Shown piece after piece: positions 51,871 through 61,623 of a stretch of 64,000 nt of DNA. Source of the DNA: Nitrospira sp. CR1.3 (GTDB lineage: Bacteria > Nitrospirota > Nitrospiria > Nitrospirales > Nitrospiraceae); NCBI GenBank assembly GCA_014055525.1, contig WIAH01000002.1, positions 185,197 through 249,196 of the forward strand, in the 5' to 3' direction. The notes under the pieces are model-generated. The model saw only the letters and a list, made by a program, of their open reading frames with translations, had not been told where the DNA came from and did no database searches. A program made the translations under genes and the position numbers. Each line of letters begins with the position of its first letter. The first letter of the stretch is position 1.

Positions 51871-53016
51871 ATGAAATCATATGACGTCTGCATCATCGGA
51901 GCGGGGGTCGTCGGGTGCGCCATCGCCAGGGAATTGGCGCAGAGAAGGAGGAACGACCAGTTCCATGTCCTGGTTCTCGAATGGCACGAACAGCCAGGAA
52001 TGGAGACCAGCGGACGCAACAGCGGCGTGCTCCACAGTGGAATCCACGAAAAGCCTTTCTCCTTGAAGGAGCGCTTTGCCCGGGAAGGGAGCGAGCTGGC
52101 GGTCTCGTATGCGTTGCAGCATGGCATTCCGCTCCTCAGGGCCGGAATGACGATAGCCATCTCGCGGGAGGACATCCGCCGAGGTCTGTGGCGCGAGGTT
52201 TCGACTCTGCGGAGGCTGTTGTTCAATGCCTGGAAGACAAAAACCCGAGTACGGTTCATGACTCCCTCTGTCTTACGTGCCTGGGAACCGAATCTTCACG
52301 CCTGCTGTGGCATCGCTATTCCAGGCGTCTCAGTCATCGATCCTCAGGCCTTCGTGCAATCTCTCAAGGCCGACTCTGAAGCGACAGGCGCAGAGTTTGC
52401 CTTCAACAGCCGGGTGATCGCCGTCGATCAGGACAAGGACTCGTACGTTGTTTGCACCGACCGTCAGAGGATCCGCGCTTCGTGCCTCATTAATGCCGCC
52501 GGACTCCATGCCGATGACATTGCGACACTCGCCCTACCCAATAAAAAGTATACCATTAGTCCACTGCGAGGTGAGTACTACGAGGTAATTTCGCCGGAGA
52601 AAAGACATCTCGTCGGCCGCCTCGTGTATCCCGCCTTGCCTCGTCAAGCCACCGGCAAGGGGATCCACTTCAGTCCCAGACCGAACGGACAACTGTTCGT
52701 GGGGCCGAATGAGGTGGCGATCCAGGATAAAGCGGACTATACCTCGCGCAAGACACCGCCCAGCCTGTTCGTCGAGGCTCTGAAGAAATTCCTTCCGGTC
52801 CTCGAAGAGCGCGATCTTCGGTGGGCCTACGCCGGCATCAGGCCCTGTGTCATGACGGGAGACGGTCGCAAGAGCGACTTTATTGTCTCCGTCGACAGAG
52901 AGGATCCCCCGCTCATCAATCTAGTTGGTATCGAATCGCCCGGGCTCTCCGCCGCCTTGGCACTGGCGCGTCACGTCGGCGAGTTGCCTTGCATCCAGAA
53001 ACATTTCGTCCGCTGA
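51871..53016 (+). CDS. lhgO: L-2-hydroxyglutarate oxidase-like FAD enzyme
   Basis: This 381-residue FAD-dependent oxidoreductase of the DAO family has the dinucleotide-binding motif DVCIIGAGVVGCAIARELAQ, then EQPGMETSGRNSGVLHSGIH, typical of LhgO and L2HGDH. NAAGLHADDIATLA and YAGIRPCVMTGDGRKSDFIV close the domain. The start is ATG 51871; the frame is open to 51742 without a good site. E. coli LhgO oxidises L-2-hydroxyglutarate to 2-oxoglutarate with electrons to the quinone pool. The specificity is inferred from the family. It stands alone between the divergent patatin gene and the convergent fadD. Confidence 0.85.
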   Translation: MKSYDVCIIGAGVVGCAIARELAQRRRNDQFHVLVLEWHEQPGMETSGRNSGVLHSGIHEKPFSLKERFAREGSELAVSYALQHGIPLLRAGMTIAISREDIRRGLWREVSTLRRLLFNAWKTKTRVRFMTPSVLRAWEPNLHACCGIAIPGVSVIDPQAFVQSLKADSEATGAEFAFNSRVIAVDQDKDSYVVCTDRQRIRASCLINAAGLHADDIATLALPNKKYTISPLRGEYYEVISPEKRHLVGRLVYPALPRQATGKGIHFSPRPNGQLFVGPNEVAIQDKADYTSRKTPPSLFVEALKKFLPVLEERDLRWAYAGIRPCVMTGDGRKSDFIVSVDREDPPLINLVGIESPGLSAALALARHVGELPCIQKHFVR

Positions 53017-53041
53017 AGGCTTCGTCTCGATTCGGCAGCCA

Positions 53042-54706
53042 CTACGATCGTTGCGGCTGGAGCCGAGTCCCTTCCTCAACCCGCAAGACGCGATGCAGCA
53101 TTTTCCCGAGAATCGATCTGGGGAGTTCCTTCCGGAACTCGATGCTCTTCGGCACCTTGTACGAGGCCAGATAATGCCGGCAATGGGCGAGGAGATCGTC
53201 GGGGGAAACTGATTCCATCGAAGGCACGACAAAGGCCTTTATCGATTCGCCTCCGTCTCCGACGCGCACCCCGATCACGGCTGCCTCGCGAACATGGGGA
53301 TGAAGCATGAGGACGTGCTCGATCTCGGCCGGATACACATTGAGCCCGGAGGTCGAGAGAATCATGTCCTTCTTGCGATCCACGATGTAGAAAAAGCCGT
53401 CTTGATCCATGCGCGCAATATCCCCTGTTGCGAGCCAACCTCCTGGCTTGAGGCTGTTCGCCGTTTCCACAGGATTGTTCCAATAACCGGCCATCACTTG
53501 TGGCCCACGCACCCAGAGTTCGCCGCTCTCTCCCGTCGCCACTTCCCGCCCCGCCTCATCGACGATTTTCGCCTCGGTGTTCACAATGGGCAATCCGATA
53601 GACCGTTTGACCGAGAGACCGCGGGGAATGTTGCAGTGGGTGACCGGCGAGGCTTCGGACAGACCGTATCCCTCGACGATCATGTGGCCGGTCCGTTCCT
53701 TGAATTTCTTCAGGAGATCGTAGGGAAGCGCGGCCCCACCGCAAATGACGAACCGCGCCGCAGAAAAATCCTTCGCATCACAATGTTCGAGCAGCTTTCT
53801 GACAAAAGCCGGAACGAGGGTGATCACGGTCGGCTTCTTCTTGCGGAGCAGGGTCAGCAGAACCGGCATGTTCCGAGGATCAGGCACCAGCACCATGCAT
53901 CCCCCTACGGCCAGACAGATATTCTGAGTCACCGTCATCCCGAATACGTGAAAGAGCGGGAGGGCCGCCAGAAAACTCTCCACCCGTTCGGCGGGAGAAA
54001 ACCATTTGATCAGTTGCTGAACGTTGGCCGTGAGATTGCGGTGCCGCAATTCCGCCCCCTTGGAAAGCCCAGTGACGCCTCCCGTGTACTGGAGCAGTGC
54101 AATATCGTCGGGAGAGGAGACCGGAAGGGCCTCCGGCGCAACCGCGTTCTCGGAATTCAGCACGTCGTGGAAGAAGAGCGTTGAATCCTTGGCCGGGATT
54201 TCAGGCGGCGCATGGCCGTTTCGATGTCGATAGATATACCTTGCGATCGTGGTCATGAAGTCGGTGATCCGCGTGACGATGACCAGTTTGACATCCAGTT
54301 GTTGAATCTTCTGATACATCAGGTCAAGCACGACGACGGCTTTTGCCCCCGAGTCACGGAGTTGATGGGACAGTTCATATTCCGTGTAGGTGGGGTTGCA
54401 GGCCACGACGATGCCGCCCGCCCGTAAAATCCCGAAATAGGCGATGACGGCCTGGGGGGAGTTTGGAAGACAGAGGGCCACACGATCGCCCTTCTGAATG
54501 CCCAAAGCGGCAAGACCGCAGGCGAATCGCTCAACGAGGGTGTGGCACTCCTGATAGGAAATGTTTTTGCCGAAAAAATAGAGGGCCGGCCTGCGCGAGA
54601 ACCGCTGCGCGCTCCGGGAGAACATCGCCGGGAGCGTCCCTTGACTCAGGGAAAGTTCCCGGGGAACACCTTCGGGATAATGAAGGAACCACGGTTGTTC
54701 GGGCAT
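53042..54706 (-). CDS. fadD: long-chain fatty acid CoA ligase
   Basis: This 554-residue AMP-forming acyl-CoA synthetase activates fatty acids. The ATP signature is LLQYTGGVTGLSKGAELRHR, followed by GYGLSEASPVTHCNIP, GWLATGDIARMDQDGFFYIV, DRKKDMIL and the C-terminal catalytic lysine in PRSILGKMLHRVLR. Length and motifs match E. coli FadD. It begins MPEQPWFLHYPEGVPRELSL and lies 28 bases downstream of the fadJ-like gene on the same strand. With it, the gene set here covers activation to thiolysis. Confidence 0.94.
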   Translation of the reverse strand: MPEQPWFLHYPEGVPRELSLSQGTLPAMFSRSAQRFSRRPALYFFGKNISYQECHTLVERFACGLAALGIQKGDRVALCLPNSPQAVIAYFGILRAGGIVVACNPTYTEYELSHQLRDSGAKAVVVLDLMYQKIQQLDVKLVIVTRITDFMTTIARYIYRHRNGHAPPEIPAKDSTLFFHDVLNSENAVAPEALPVSSPDDIALLQYTGGVTGLSKGAELRHRNLTANVQQLIKWFSPAERVESFLAALPLFHVFGMTVTQNICLAVGGCMVLVPDPRNMPVLLTLLRKKKPTVITLVPAFVRKLLEHCDAKDFSAARFVICGGAALPYDLLKKFKERTGHMIVEGYGLSEASPVTHCNIPRGLSVKRSIGLPIVNTEAKIVDEAGREVATGESGELWVRGPQVMAGYWNNPVETANSLKPGGWLATGDIARMDQDGFFYIVDRKKDMILSTSGLNVYPAEIEHVLMLHPHVREAAVIGVRVGDGGESIKAFVVPSMESVSPDDLLAHCRHYLASYKVPKSIEFRKELPRSILGKMLHRVLRVEEGTRLQPQRS

Positions 54707-54734
54707 AACATGCTCCGGTTGGTTGACCCGGCTT

Positions 54735-56888
54735 CTACCATCCTCCGTTTGAGAGCCCGGGACAGGGTTCGAAACGTTTACCGTACTGGCTCGCCAGCTT
54801 CTCCAATGCCTCTGTGAGACCTGCCGGCGTCATGCTCTGCCTGGCCCAGGTGAGCAGCCCCCCGCGAAAGGCCGGGAACCCGATCCCGTACGTCAGCGCA
54901 AAATCCACCTGCCAGGGATGTTCCACGATCTTCTCCTGCAGACAACGCACCGCCTCGTCAACCATCGGGAGAAACAGCCGCTGATGAAGGATGTCGTCGG
55001 AAACCGGACCGGCTTCAATAGGCACGGTGCGTCGATACTGTGTGATCAAGTCGAGCGCTTCGGCATTTTCCTTCTCCGACCTCCAGAATGTGACTGGCTT
55101 CTTGCCGGAGAGGAAACGTTCCAGCAGAACGTCACGTGATTCGAGTCGAGATCCGAGCACAGCGAGCGAGGTCAACACGTGTCTCGCGACCTGAAGCCCG
55201 ATTAGATCGAGAAGTTCGAGCGGTCCCATCGGATGCCCGCTGTCCGCTGCCATGCCGAAGCCCTTCGCGACTGCATCAATCCGGCGGATCGGAATGCCCT
55301 CTCCCACCATGATGATGGCCTCAGCCAGATAGCGGGACAAGATCCTGTTCACGAGGAATCCCGGCCCGTCACGCACCACCAACGGAAACTTGCCCAGCCG
55401 CTTGGCCAAACCGCAGGCCTGCGCCAAGGCTCTGTCGGACGTGAAGGGCGCCCGCACCACCTCGACCAACAGCATCCTGGCGACGGGATTAAAGAAGTGA
55501 AGTCCGACGCACCGTTCCGGATGAACAGCCTTGGAGGCAATGTCGGCCAACGTATAGGACGAGGTGTTTGTGGCAAAAATGGCGTCGGAGCTCGCGTTTG
55601 ATTCAAACTCCGCGAGCACCGCTCTCTTCACGTCCAGCTTCTCAGATACAGCCTCTATCACAAGCGGTGCGGTGCTGACATCCCTGAACTGAACGGTGGG
55701 GGTAATTCGCATGATTCGATAGCGCAGGTCGGATGGGAGAATCACCTTCTTGCGGACCTGGAGAACTTGGGCTTGATGGATCCTCCCCATTCCCGTCGCA
55801 AGAATGTTCGGGGCGACATCCCGCAATACGACCGAATAGCCCTTTTCGGCAAGCTGCCCGGCGATCTGGGATCCCATCAACCCTGCCCCCAGCACGCCGA
55901 GCCGTGTAACAGGCTCCGCAAGAGGTGGAACCTTCCGCTTCAATTCCTCTCCTTTCAGGAACAACCCGACGAGAGAGGAGGATATCGGTCCTGCCATGAG
56001 TTCCAGCAGGATGGGTTTTTCGACTGTCATCGACCCTTCGAGGACCCTCATCCCCATGCCTCTCGCCACGGCGTCAATGGCGCGGAGTGGAGCCGGATAG
56101 AATTGCCTGACTCGTTTGATTACCTGACGTCTGGCATACCCGCAGACGAGGGAACGAATCCCCGGCGCGCTCAAGAGTCTCTGGCTTGCTCGCAGCGGTC
56201 GCAGCCGAACGGAACTTGAGCAGAGCCTCCCCGCCTGCGCGACAGCAACTTGTACGAGGGTCTCCTTCTGAACCTCTTCCAATGTCCTGACAGCAGAAGG
56301 GAGGGACGTCACCATCGCGTCCGTCAAACCCATGCGGAGCGCCTGCCGCGGGAATATGGTCCTTCCGGAGGTGATCATGTCCAAGGCCGCCGGTAATCCA
56401 ATCAACCGTGGCAGGCGCATCGTCCCGCCGAACCCGGGAAGAATGCCCAACTTGACCTCCGGCAAGGCAAAACAGGTCTTCGCATGGGCAGAAGCCATCC
56501 GCGCATGGCAGGCCAGAGCCAGTTCGAGCCCTCCGCCCAGACAGGCGCCTTCCACCGCCGCGACAAAAGGTTTAGGCGACCGTCCCATTTCGTCGAAGAC
56601 CCGGTGGGCCGTGATGACGAGTTCTTCCAACGGCTGAAAAGACCGTCGCTGTTGCGCGTCATGCATCTGCTCCAGATCGGCTCCTGCACAGAAGTTTCCC
56701 TCTTTTAAGCTCACCAAAACCACGCTCTTGACTGAGTCAGATTCTCGGACAAACCGGACGAGTTCCTGCCACTCGGAGAGACTCTCGCTATTGAGGACAT
56801 TGACCGATTTCCCTGAATAGTCGAAACCGGCCAGGAAGGTTCCTCCGGCGAGAAGAGTGGTCTTGAAGTGTTTCCCCCTGCCTGACAT
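54735..56888 (-). CDS. fadJ: fatty oxidation multienzyme: enoyl-CoA hydratase plus 3-hydroxyacyl-CoA dehydrogenase
   Basis: This 717-residue protein starts at 56888 (GGAG about 11 bases upstream; the open frame reaches 57272). The crotonase half (1-190) has GNFCAGADLEQM, EGACLGGGLELALACHARMA and the FGGTMRLPRLIG oxyanion region. The dehydrogenase half (about 315-700) begins LGVLGAGLMGSQIAGQLAEK (NAD fold), with FATNTSSYTLADIA, LHFFNPVARMLLVEVVRA, GFLVNRILSRYLAEAI, and GHPMGPLELLDLIG. It performs hydration of enoyl-CoA and oxidation of the 3-hydroxy product, as FadB/FadJ alpha subunits do. It overlaps nothing and lies two bases after the FadI-type thiolase gene. Confidence 0.94.
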   Translation of the reverse strand: MSGRGKHFKTTLLAGGTFLAGFDYSGKSVNVLNSESLSEWQELVRFVRESDSVKSVVLVSLKEGNFCAGADLEQMHDAQQRRSFQPLEELVITAHRVFDEMGRSPKPFVAAVEGACLGGGLELALACHARMASAHAKTCFALPEVKLGILPGFGGTMRLPRLIGLPAALDMITSGRTIFPRQALRMGLTDAMVTSLPSAVRTLEEVQKETLVQVAVAQAGRLCSSSVRLRPLRASQRLLSAPGIRSLVCGYARRQVIKRVRQFYPAPLRAIDAVARGMGMRVLEGSMTVEKPILLELMAGPISSSLVGLFLKGEELKRKVPPLAEPVTRLGVLGAGLMGSQIAGQLAEKGYSVVLRDVAPNILATGMGRIHQAQVLQVRKKVILPSDLRYRIMRITPTVQFRDVSTAPLVIEAVSEKLDVKRAVLAEFESNASSDAIFATNTSSYTLADIASKAVHPERCVGLHFFNPVARMLLVEVVRAPFTSDRALAQACGLAKRLGKFPLVVRDGPGFLVNRILSRYLAEAIIMVGEGIPIRRIDAVAKGFGMAADSGHPMGPLELLDLIGLQVARHVLTSLAVLGSRLESRDVLLERFLSGKKPVTFWRSEKENAEALDLITQYRRTVPIEAGPVSDDILHQRLFLPMVDEAVRCLQEKIVEHPWQVDFALTYGIGFPAFRGGLLTWARQSMTPAGLTEALEKLASQYGKRFEPCPGLSNGGW

Positions 56889-56890
56889 GT

Positions 56891-58216
56891 CTATTTTCTC
56901 TCCAGAATCATCGCTACGCCCTGTCCGCCGCCGACGCACATGCTGATCAGCGCCCGCTCGGCATTCCTTCGTTTCAGCTCGAACAGAGAAGTCATGGCCA
57001 GCCTCAGACCTGACACGCCCACCGGGTGCCCGAGCGCGATGGCCCCGCCGTGCGGATTGAGATCCTCGGAAGAAATTTCTCCCACGCGCTCCGTCCAACC
57101 GTAGCGGCCGAACTTGCGCTCCATGAGAGACGACGAATCTAGAATTCGCCTGATCCCCAAGACGACGGAGGCAAAGGCTTCGTTGATCTCGTAGACGGCG
57201 AAGTCCTTGAGTGTCAGGCGCGCATCGGCCAGGACCTTGTTCATGGCTCCGACCGGAGCCAGGCCCATGCACGACGGTTCATAGCCAAAATCCGCATACT
57301 GTCTGACATATCCGAGTATCGGCAGTCCAAGCGATCTGGCCTTCTCCTCTTCCATCAACAGGATCGCCGCTGCCGCGTCGGTGATTTGTGAAGCATTCGC
57401 CGGCGTCACAGACCCATGACGTCTATCGAACACCGGCTTTACGTCGCGAAATGTCTTCTGGTCCGCGTCTTCCCGGATTCCATTATCCCGCTCGACATAG
57501 GCGTTTCGCTCGGACACATACATGGGAACCACTTCATCGGCAAAGAGGCCATCTTTCCACGCTTGCGCCGCCAGCTGGTGGGATCTAATGGAAAACAGAT
57601 CCTGCTCCTCCCGAGTGATGCCCAGCGCAGGATCTTTGGCAATATTCTCCGCCGTCTGCCCCATAATAAGGTCGCACATCGGATCGGTCAGCCCCATCAC
57701 CAACCCGATCCCCGGCGGATATCTCTTGAGGTTCAGCAGCTTGGGAAGGAGGGTCAACGCAGCTGCCGTTTTCTCCCGAAAGCTTCTGGCCTTGCCGTAT
57801 TGCAAAATCAGGTCAGCCACCGGCCGGTTATAGACAACCGCAATGCGGCTCATGGCCTCCATACCGATGACAAGGACGGTATCGGCGTCGCCGCTACGGA
57901 TACGGAGGCTCCCATAGTAGAGCGCGGTGACACCGGAACCGCAATTTTTCCCCGCAACCGTATCAGCCGGGATCGTCGGAGGGAGGCCGCCTGTGACTGC
58001 GGCGACCCGGGTCGGATTCACCGCGTGCATCGGTGTTGCAACATTGCTTCCCAGCACGCAATCGATCGTGTTCAGGGGAAGATTCCAGCGGTGGCAACGG
58101 GAGATCATTTCGCGGACAACCCAGGCGCCCAGCACTTCCGCGTCCGTCTCGCGAAAGTCTGTTCCCTCTTTGCAGAGGGGAGTACGGAATCCGTCGACGA
58201 TCACGACATTTCGCAT
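56891..58216 (-). CDS. fadI: acetyl-CoA C-acyltransferase (FadI-type thiolase)
   Basis: This 441-residue thiolase is the last step of the beta-oxidation cycle. The nucleophile Cys is in AGKNCGSGVTALYYG, the His in GGAIALGHPVGVSGLR, and the second Cys in SMCVGGGQGVAMILERK, at the C-terminus. The NEAF motif (YEINEAFASVVLG) is present. The start is at 58216; the frame continues to 58315 without a good site. It is the first gene of the minus-strand fad unit (thiolase, multienzyme, ligase), divergent from the dehydrogenase gene. Length agrees with FadI (about 436) rather than the shorter FadA. Confidence 0.93.
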   Translation of the reverse strand: MRNVVIVDGFRTPLCKEGTDFRETDAEVLGAWVVREMISRCHRWNLPLNTIDCVLGSNVATPMHAVNPTRVAAVTGGLPPTIPADTVAGKNCGSGVTALYYGSLRIRSGDADTVLVIGMEAMSRIAVVYNRPVADLILQYGKARSFREKTAAALTLLPKLLNLKRYPPGIGLVMGLTDPMCDLIMGQTAENIAKDPALGITREEQDLFSIRSHQLAAQAWKDGLFADEVVPMYVSERNAYVERDNGIREDADQKTFRDVKPVFDRRHGSVTPANASQITDAAAAILLMEEEKARSLGLPILGYVRQYADFGYEPSCMGLAPVGAMNKVLADARLTLKDFAVYEINEAFASVVLGIRRILDSSSLMERKFGRYGWTERVGEISSEDLNPHGGAIALGHPVGVSGLRLAMTSLFELKRRNAERALISMCVGGGQGVAMILERK

Positions 58217-58447
58217 GGTGCTGGACCCGTCCGCGATCCAGATGAGTATCCTACCCTCATCGTACCATGAGGCGAGCAATTTGCCTCGGTTTTTGACGGC
58301 ATGAAACCATCCCACATTAGGGGGAGGAGAAACGTCACCGTCCCTCTGCGAGACAAATTCGGCCTCAATGGACCCTAGTAGTGGTAAAGTTAAGACGATG
58401 GGTGGAGAATCGGGGCTGCATGTTGCCCCTTAGGAAGAAGGCACGCA

Positions 58448-60352
58448 ATGGGAAAACCGGACGTGTTCCAAGGGTCCGAGGCGGTAGCAGAAGCAGCGAG
58501 GGATAAGTCCTCCTATACAGGCTTTATAGCCGGTTTGTTCGAAGCAGATGTCCGATGGGACCACTTTACCTCCATCGAAATCCCGGAGATGAGTCAGTCC
58601 GCGCTGGATTTTCTGGAACGACTCACTCCTGCACTGCTCTCGCTTGATCCGGACCGGGTGGATAGCGAGGGAGAGTTGCCCGAACCCATTCTCAAGACAT
58701 TGGCTCACCTCGGCGCCCTGGGCATCAAGATCCCGCGATCCTTCGGCGGACAGGAATTCACGCAATATGAGTATCAGAAGGTCGCCACCCTCTGCGGGAG
58801 CGTCGACGCATCGCTGACGGTGCTCTTGTCGGCGGCCCAATCGATCGGCGTCCCTGAGCCATTACGTCTCTTCGGAACCGAGGAACAGAAAGCGAAGTAT
58901 CTTCCCCGGCTCGCGAAGGGAGAGATTTCAGGATTCGCCCTCACGGAACGAAACGTAGGCTGCGACATCTCGAAGGTGGAAACCTACGCAGTCCGCGTCG
59001 AAGAGAATGGCAAGACTCTTGGCTATCGCCTCACGGGAGAAAAGTTCTTTATTACGAACTCAGCCAAGAGGGACGGGGAATTTCTGTCCTCCATGCTGGT
59101 CGTCATCGCGCGGATTGTCGATCGTCCCGAGGAGCTCCGGGATCCCCAGGCTCGCAAGCGATATGGGGCCTTCATCGTTGAAACCCAATGGCCCGGATGT
59201 TCCGTGAGCCGTCTTCGATTCGAGGGAGTCAGAGGGATTTACAACGGCGTCCCGATCTTCGACAAGGTGTATGTCCCGGTCGAGAATCGCCTGGGAAGCG
59301 AAGAGGACGGCCTGAGGATCGCGCTCGCCACCCTCACCGTCGGACGGTTGACACTCCCAGCAGCCTGTCTGGGAGGGCTCAAGCAGTGCCTTTCAGCCAT
59401 GAGTTGGTGGGGCCGGACCAGAGTCCAATGGAACAAGCCGATCGGCGAACATAATCTGGTGGGCGAAAAACTCTGTCGCGTGGCAGCCTATTCCTTGGCC
59501 CTCGACGCAGTGATGGCCTTCTGCGGAGCCTGGGCCAAGCAGAAGGGCGACCTCAGGCTGGAGTCTGCTGCAGCCAAGATCATCGGAAGCGAGTGGTATT
59601 GGGAGGCGGTCAACGACCTGTTTCAGGTTCGCGGGGGCAGGGGATTCATGACCGCTGAGGCCCAGCGCAAGACGGGCGAACCGGCCATTCCGGTCATGCG
59701 CATGTTGCGCGACGCCAGGATCAATCTCGTGTGGGAGGGAACGAGCGAGATCCTCCGCATCTGGATGGCGCGCGAAGCTCTCGCTCCCTATCTCGAACAG
59801 GGCATCGCCATTTTGCAAGGACCCCCAGCTCGGAAGATCACGGCGGCACTCTATTACGCGTACATGTCGCTCCTCTCCTGTCTCTCTCTCATGGGTGCCA
59901 GACCAGCACCCGGGCGCCTCGAACCGGAATATGCGCGGTGGGTCCGTTTCATAGGGTCCTGCTCCCGGAGCCTGACACGATCGACCCTCTTTGCCACCAT
60001 CCGCCACCGTCAGAAGCTACACAACAAGCAACTGCTGCTACAACATTTGGTGAATGACAGTCTCCTGCTCTTCCCCATGGCCGCGATCGTCTGGTTTGCC
60101 TCCCAACCGGAGATGCGAACCAAACCGGGCATCCGTGAGCTCGTCGCCTTTTTCTGCCAGGAAATGAAGGACCGTCTTCATCCTCCTTCTTCCCTTGCCG
60201 GAAGAATCAGGAGACACGGAAAGGACACAGTCGTGTATCAACTGTCCAAAGCCATCATGAACGGCGAATATGCCTGGCTGGAGGAAGGGATCGTGCCTTG
60301 CTTGAGAAATGACGGGACGACCCATACCATGCAGGAAGAGGCACAACCGTGA
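58448..60352 (+). CDS. acyl-CoA dehydrogenase, large VLCAD-like form
   Basis: This 634-residue FAD enzyme catalyses the first step of beta-oxidation. The N-terminal ACAD fold shows GALGIKIPRSFGGQEFTQYE, SGFALTERNVGCDISKVET (flavin contacts), TGEKFFITNSAK, and AAAKIIGSEWYWEAVNDLFQ, then MRMLRDARINLVWEGTSEIL with the catalytic Glu of the VLCAD/ACAD9 type in EGTSEI. A C-terminal extra domain from about residue 450 is helical, as in VLCAD, which is membrane associated. The gene starts at ATG 58448 and overlaps the following thiolase by four bases. It works with the divergent fad unit. Confidence 0.92.
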   Translation: MGKPDVFQGSEAVAEAARDKSSYTGFIAGLFEADVRWDHFTSIEIPEMSQSALDFLERLTPALLSLDPDRVDSEGELPEPILKTLAHLGALGIKIPRSFGGQEFTQYEYQKVATLCGSVDASLTVLLSAAQSIGVPEPLRLFGTEEQKAKYLPRLAKGEISGFALTERNVGCDISKVETYAVRVEENGKTLGYRLTGEKFFITNSAKRDGEFLSSMLVVIARIVDRPEELRDPQARKRYGAFIVETQWPGCSVSRLRFEGVRGIYNGVPIFDKVYVPVENRLGSEEDGLRIALATLTVGRLTLPAACLGGLKQCLSAMSWWGRTRVQWNKPIGEHNLVGEKLCRVAAYSLALDAVMAFCGAWAKQKGDLRLESAAAKIIGSEWYWEAVNDLFQVRGGRGFMTAEAQRKTGEPAIPVMRMLRDARINLVWEGTSEILRIWMAREALAPYLEQGIAILQGPPARKITAALYYAYMSLLSCLSLMGARPAPGRLEPEYARWVRFIGSCSRSLTRSTLFATIRHRQKLHNKQLLLQHLVNDSLLLFPMAAIVWFASQPEMRTKPGIRELVAFFCQEMKDRLHPPSSLAGRIRRHGKDTVVYQLSKAIMNGEYAWLEEGIVPCLRNDGTTHTMQEEAQP

Positions 60353-61536
60353 AGGAAAATAGGCAGACGGTCATCGTCAGCGCCGTGCGAACGCCCATGG
60401 GTAGCTTCAACGGAGTCTTCGGCTCCGTGTCCGCGACCAAGCTCGGCAGCATCGCGATGGCGGAGGCATTGAGGCGCATTCACCTTCCGCCTGATCGTGT
60501 GGACGAAGTGCTGATGGGCTGCGTGCTGAGCGCGGGCCTTGGTCAGGCTCCTGCCAGACAAGCATCGATCGGAGCGGGAATTCCCGATTCGATCGGCGCC
60601 ACGACGGTCAACAAGGTCTGCGGATCCAGCATCAAGACAGTGATGATGGCTTCGCAAGCCATTGCGCTTGGTGAGGCAAACATCATCGTAGCAGGCGGCA
60701 TGGAGAACATGACGCGCGCGCCCTATTTGTTGGAGAAGGCCAGGCAAGGATACAGGTTGGGTCACGCGGAGGTAGTCGACAGCCTGATCAAAGACGGCCT
60801 CTGGGATGTGTACAATAATTTCCATATGGGCAACGCCGGCGAACTCTGTGCCGCGAAGTACCGGCTCTCGAGAAAAGAACTCGATGACTACGCCTTGGAA
60901 AGTTACCGCCGCGCGCAACAGGCCATCGCGTCGGGATCCTTCAAACGCGAGATCGTGCCGGTCGAGGTGCCGCAACAGAAGGGCGCGGTCTTGACCGTAG
61001 CAGATGACGAAGAGCCGAATCGAGTCGATCTTGCAAAGATACGGAGCCTCAAACCGGTGTTCCAGGAAGACGGTCTCCTCACCGTGGGCAACTCTCCTTC
61101 CTGTAATGACGGAGCGGCAGCCTTGGTGGTGGCGGCGGAGGAGGAAGCGGCGCGGCTTGAACTCACTCCGATGGCCCGCATCGTCGGCTACGCCGGAGCA
61201 GCCTTGGCGCCGGAATGGCTGACGATCGCACCGGTCGAAGCAATCAAGCTGGTGCTTAAGAAGACCGGTCTCTCCCTCGGAGACATCGACCTGTTTGAGA
61301 TCAACGAAGCCTTCTCTGCCGTCTCCCTTGCGATCAATCGGGAGCTCGGACTCGACCCCAAGAAAGTCAACGTCAACGGTGGAGCAGTCGCGCTGGGCCA
61401 CCCGATCGGCGCCACCGGCGCACGCATCCTTACGACCCTGCTGTACGCGATGGAAGCTCGCGGCGCCAGACGAGGACTTGCCAGTCTCTGCATCGGCGGA
61501 GGCGAAGCCCTGGCGATTGTGGTGGAGCGGACTTAG
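60349..61536 (+). CDS. acetyl-CoA C-acetyltransferase / 3-ketoacyl-CoA thiolase
   Basis: This 395-residue thiolase starts at GTG 60349 in a GTGA overlap with the upstream dehydrogenase. Catalytic residues are visible: Cys in TTVNKVCGSSIKTVMMASQA, His in GGAVALGHPIGATGAR and Cys in LCIGGGEALAIVVE. The NEAFSAVSLA motif follows. It is the short-chain (AtoB/PhaA-like) size class, in contrast to the FadI-type enzyme next door, so this one may act on acetoacetyl-CoA. Confidence 0.93.
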   Translation: MKENRQTVIVSAVRTPMGSFNGVFGSVSATKLGSIAMAEALRRIHLPPDRVDEVLMGCVLSAGLGQAPARQASIGAGIPDSIGATTVNKVCGSSIKTVMMASQAIALGEANIIVAGGMENMTRAPYLLEKARQGYRLGHAEVVDSLIKDGLWDVYNNFHMGNAGELCAAKYRLSRKELDDYALESYRRAQQAIASGSFKREIVPVEVPQQKGAVLTVADDEEPNRVDLAKIRSLKPVFQEDGLLTVGNSPSCNDGAAALVVAAEEEAARLELTPMARIVGYAGAALAPEWLTIAPVEAIKLVLKKTGLSLGDIDLFEINEAFSAVSLAINRELGLDPKKVNVNGGAVALGHPIGATGARILTTLLYAMEARGARRGLASLCIGGGEALAIVVERT

Positions 61537-61623
61537 CGGAAAACGATCCGGCAGGCAACCACGCCATGAAAATCACGAACAGACCCCGTCCGGATTGTCC
61601 AATCTCTCAATGAAGGTCATCTA

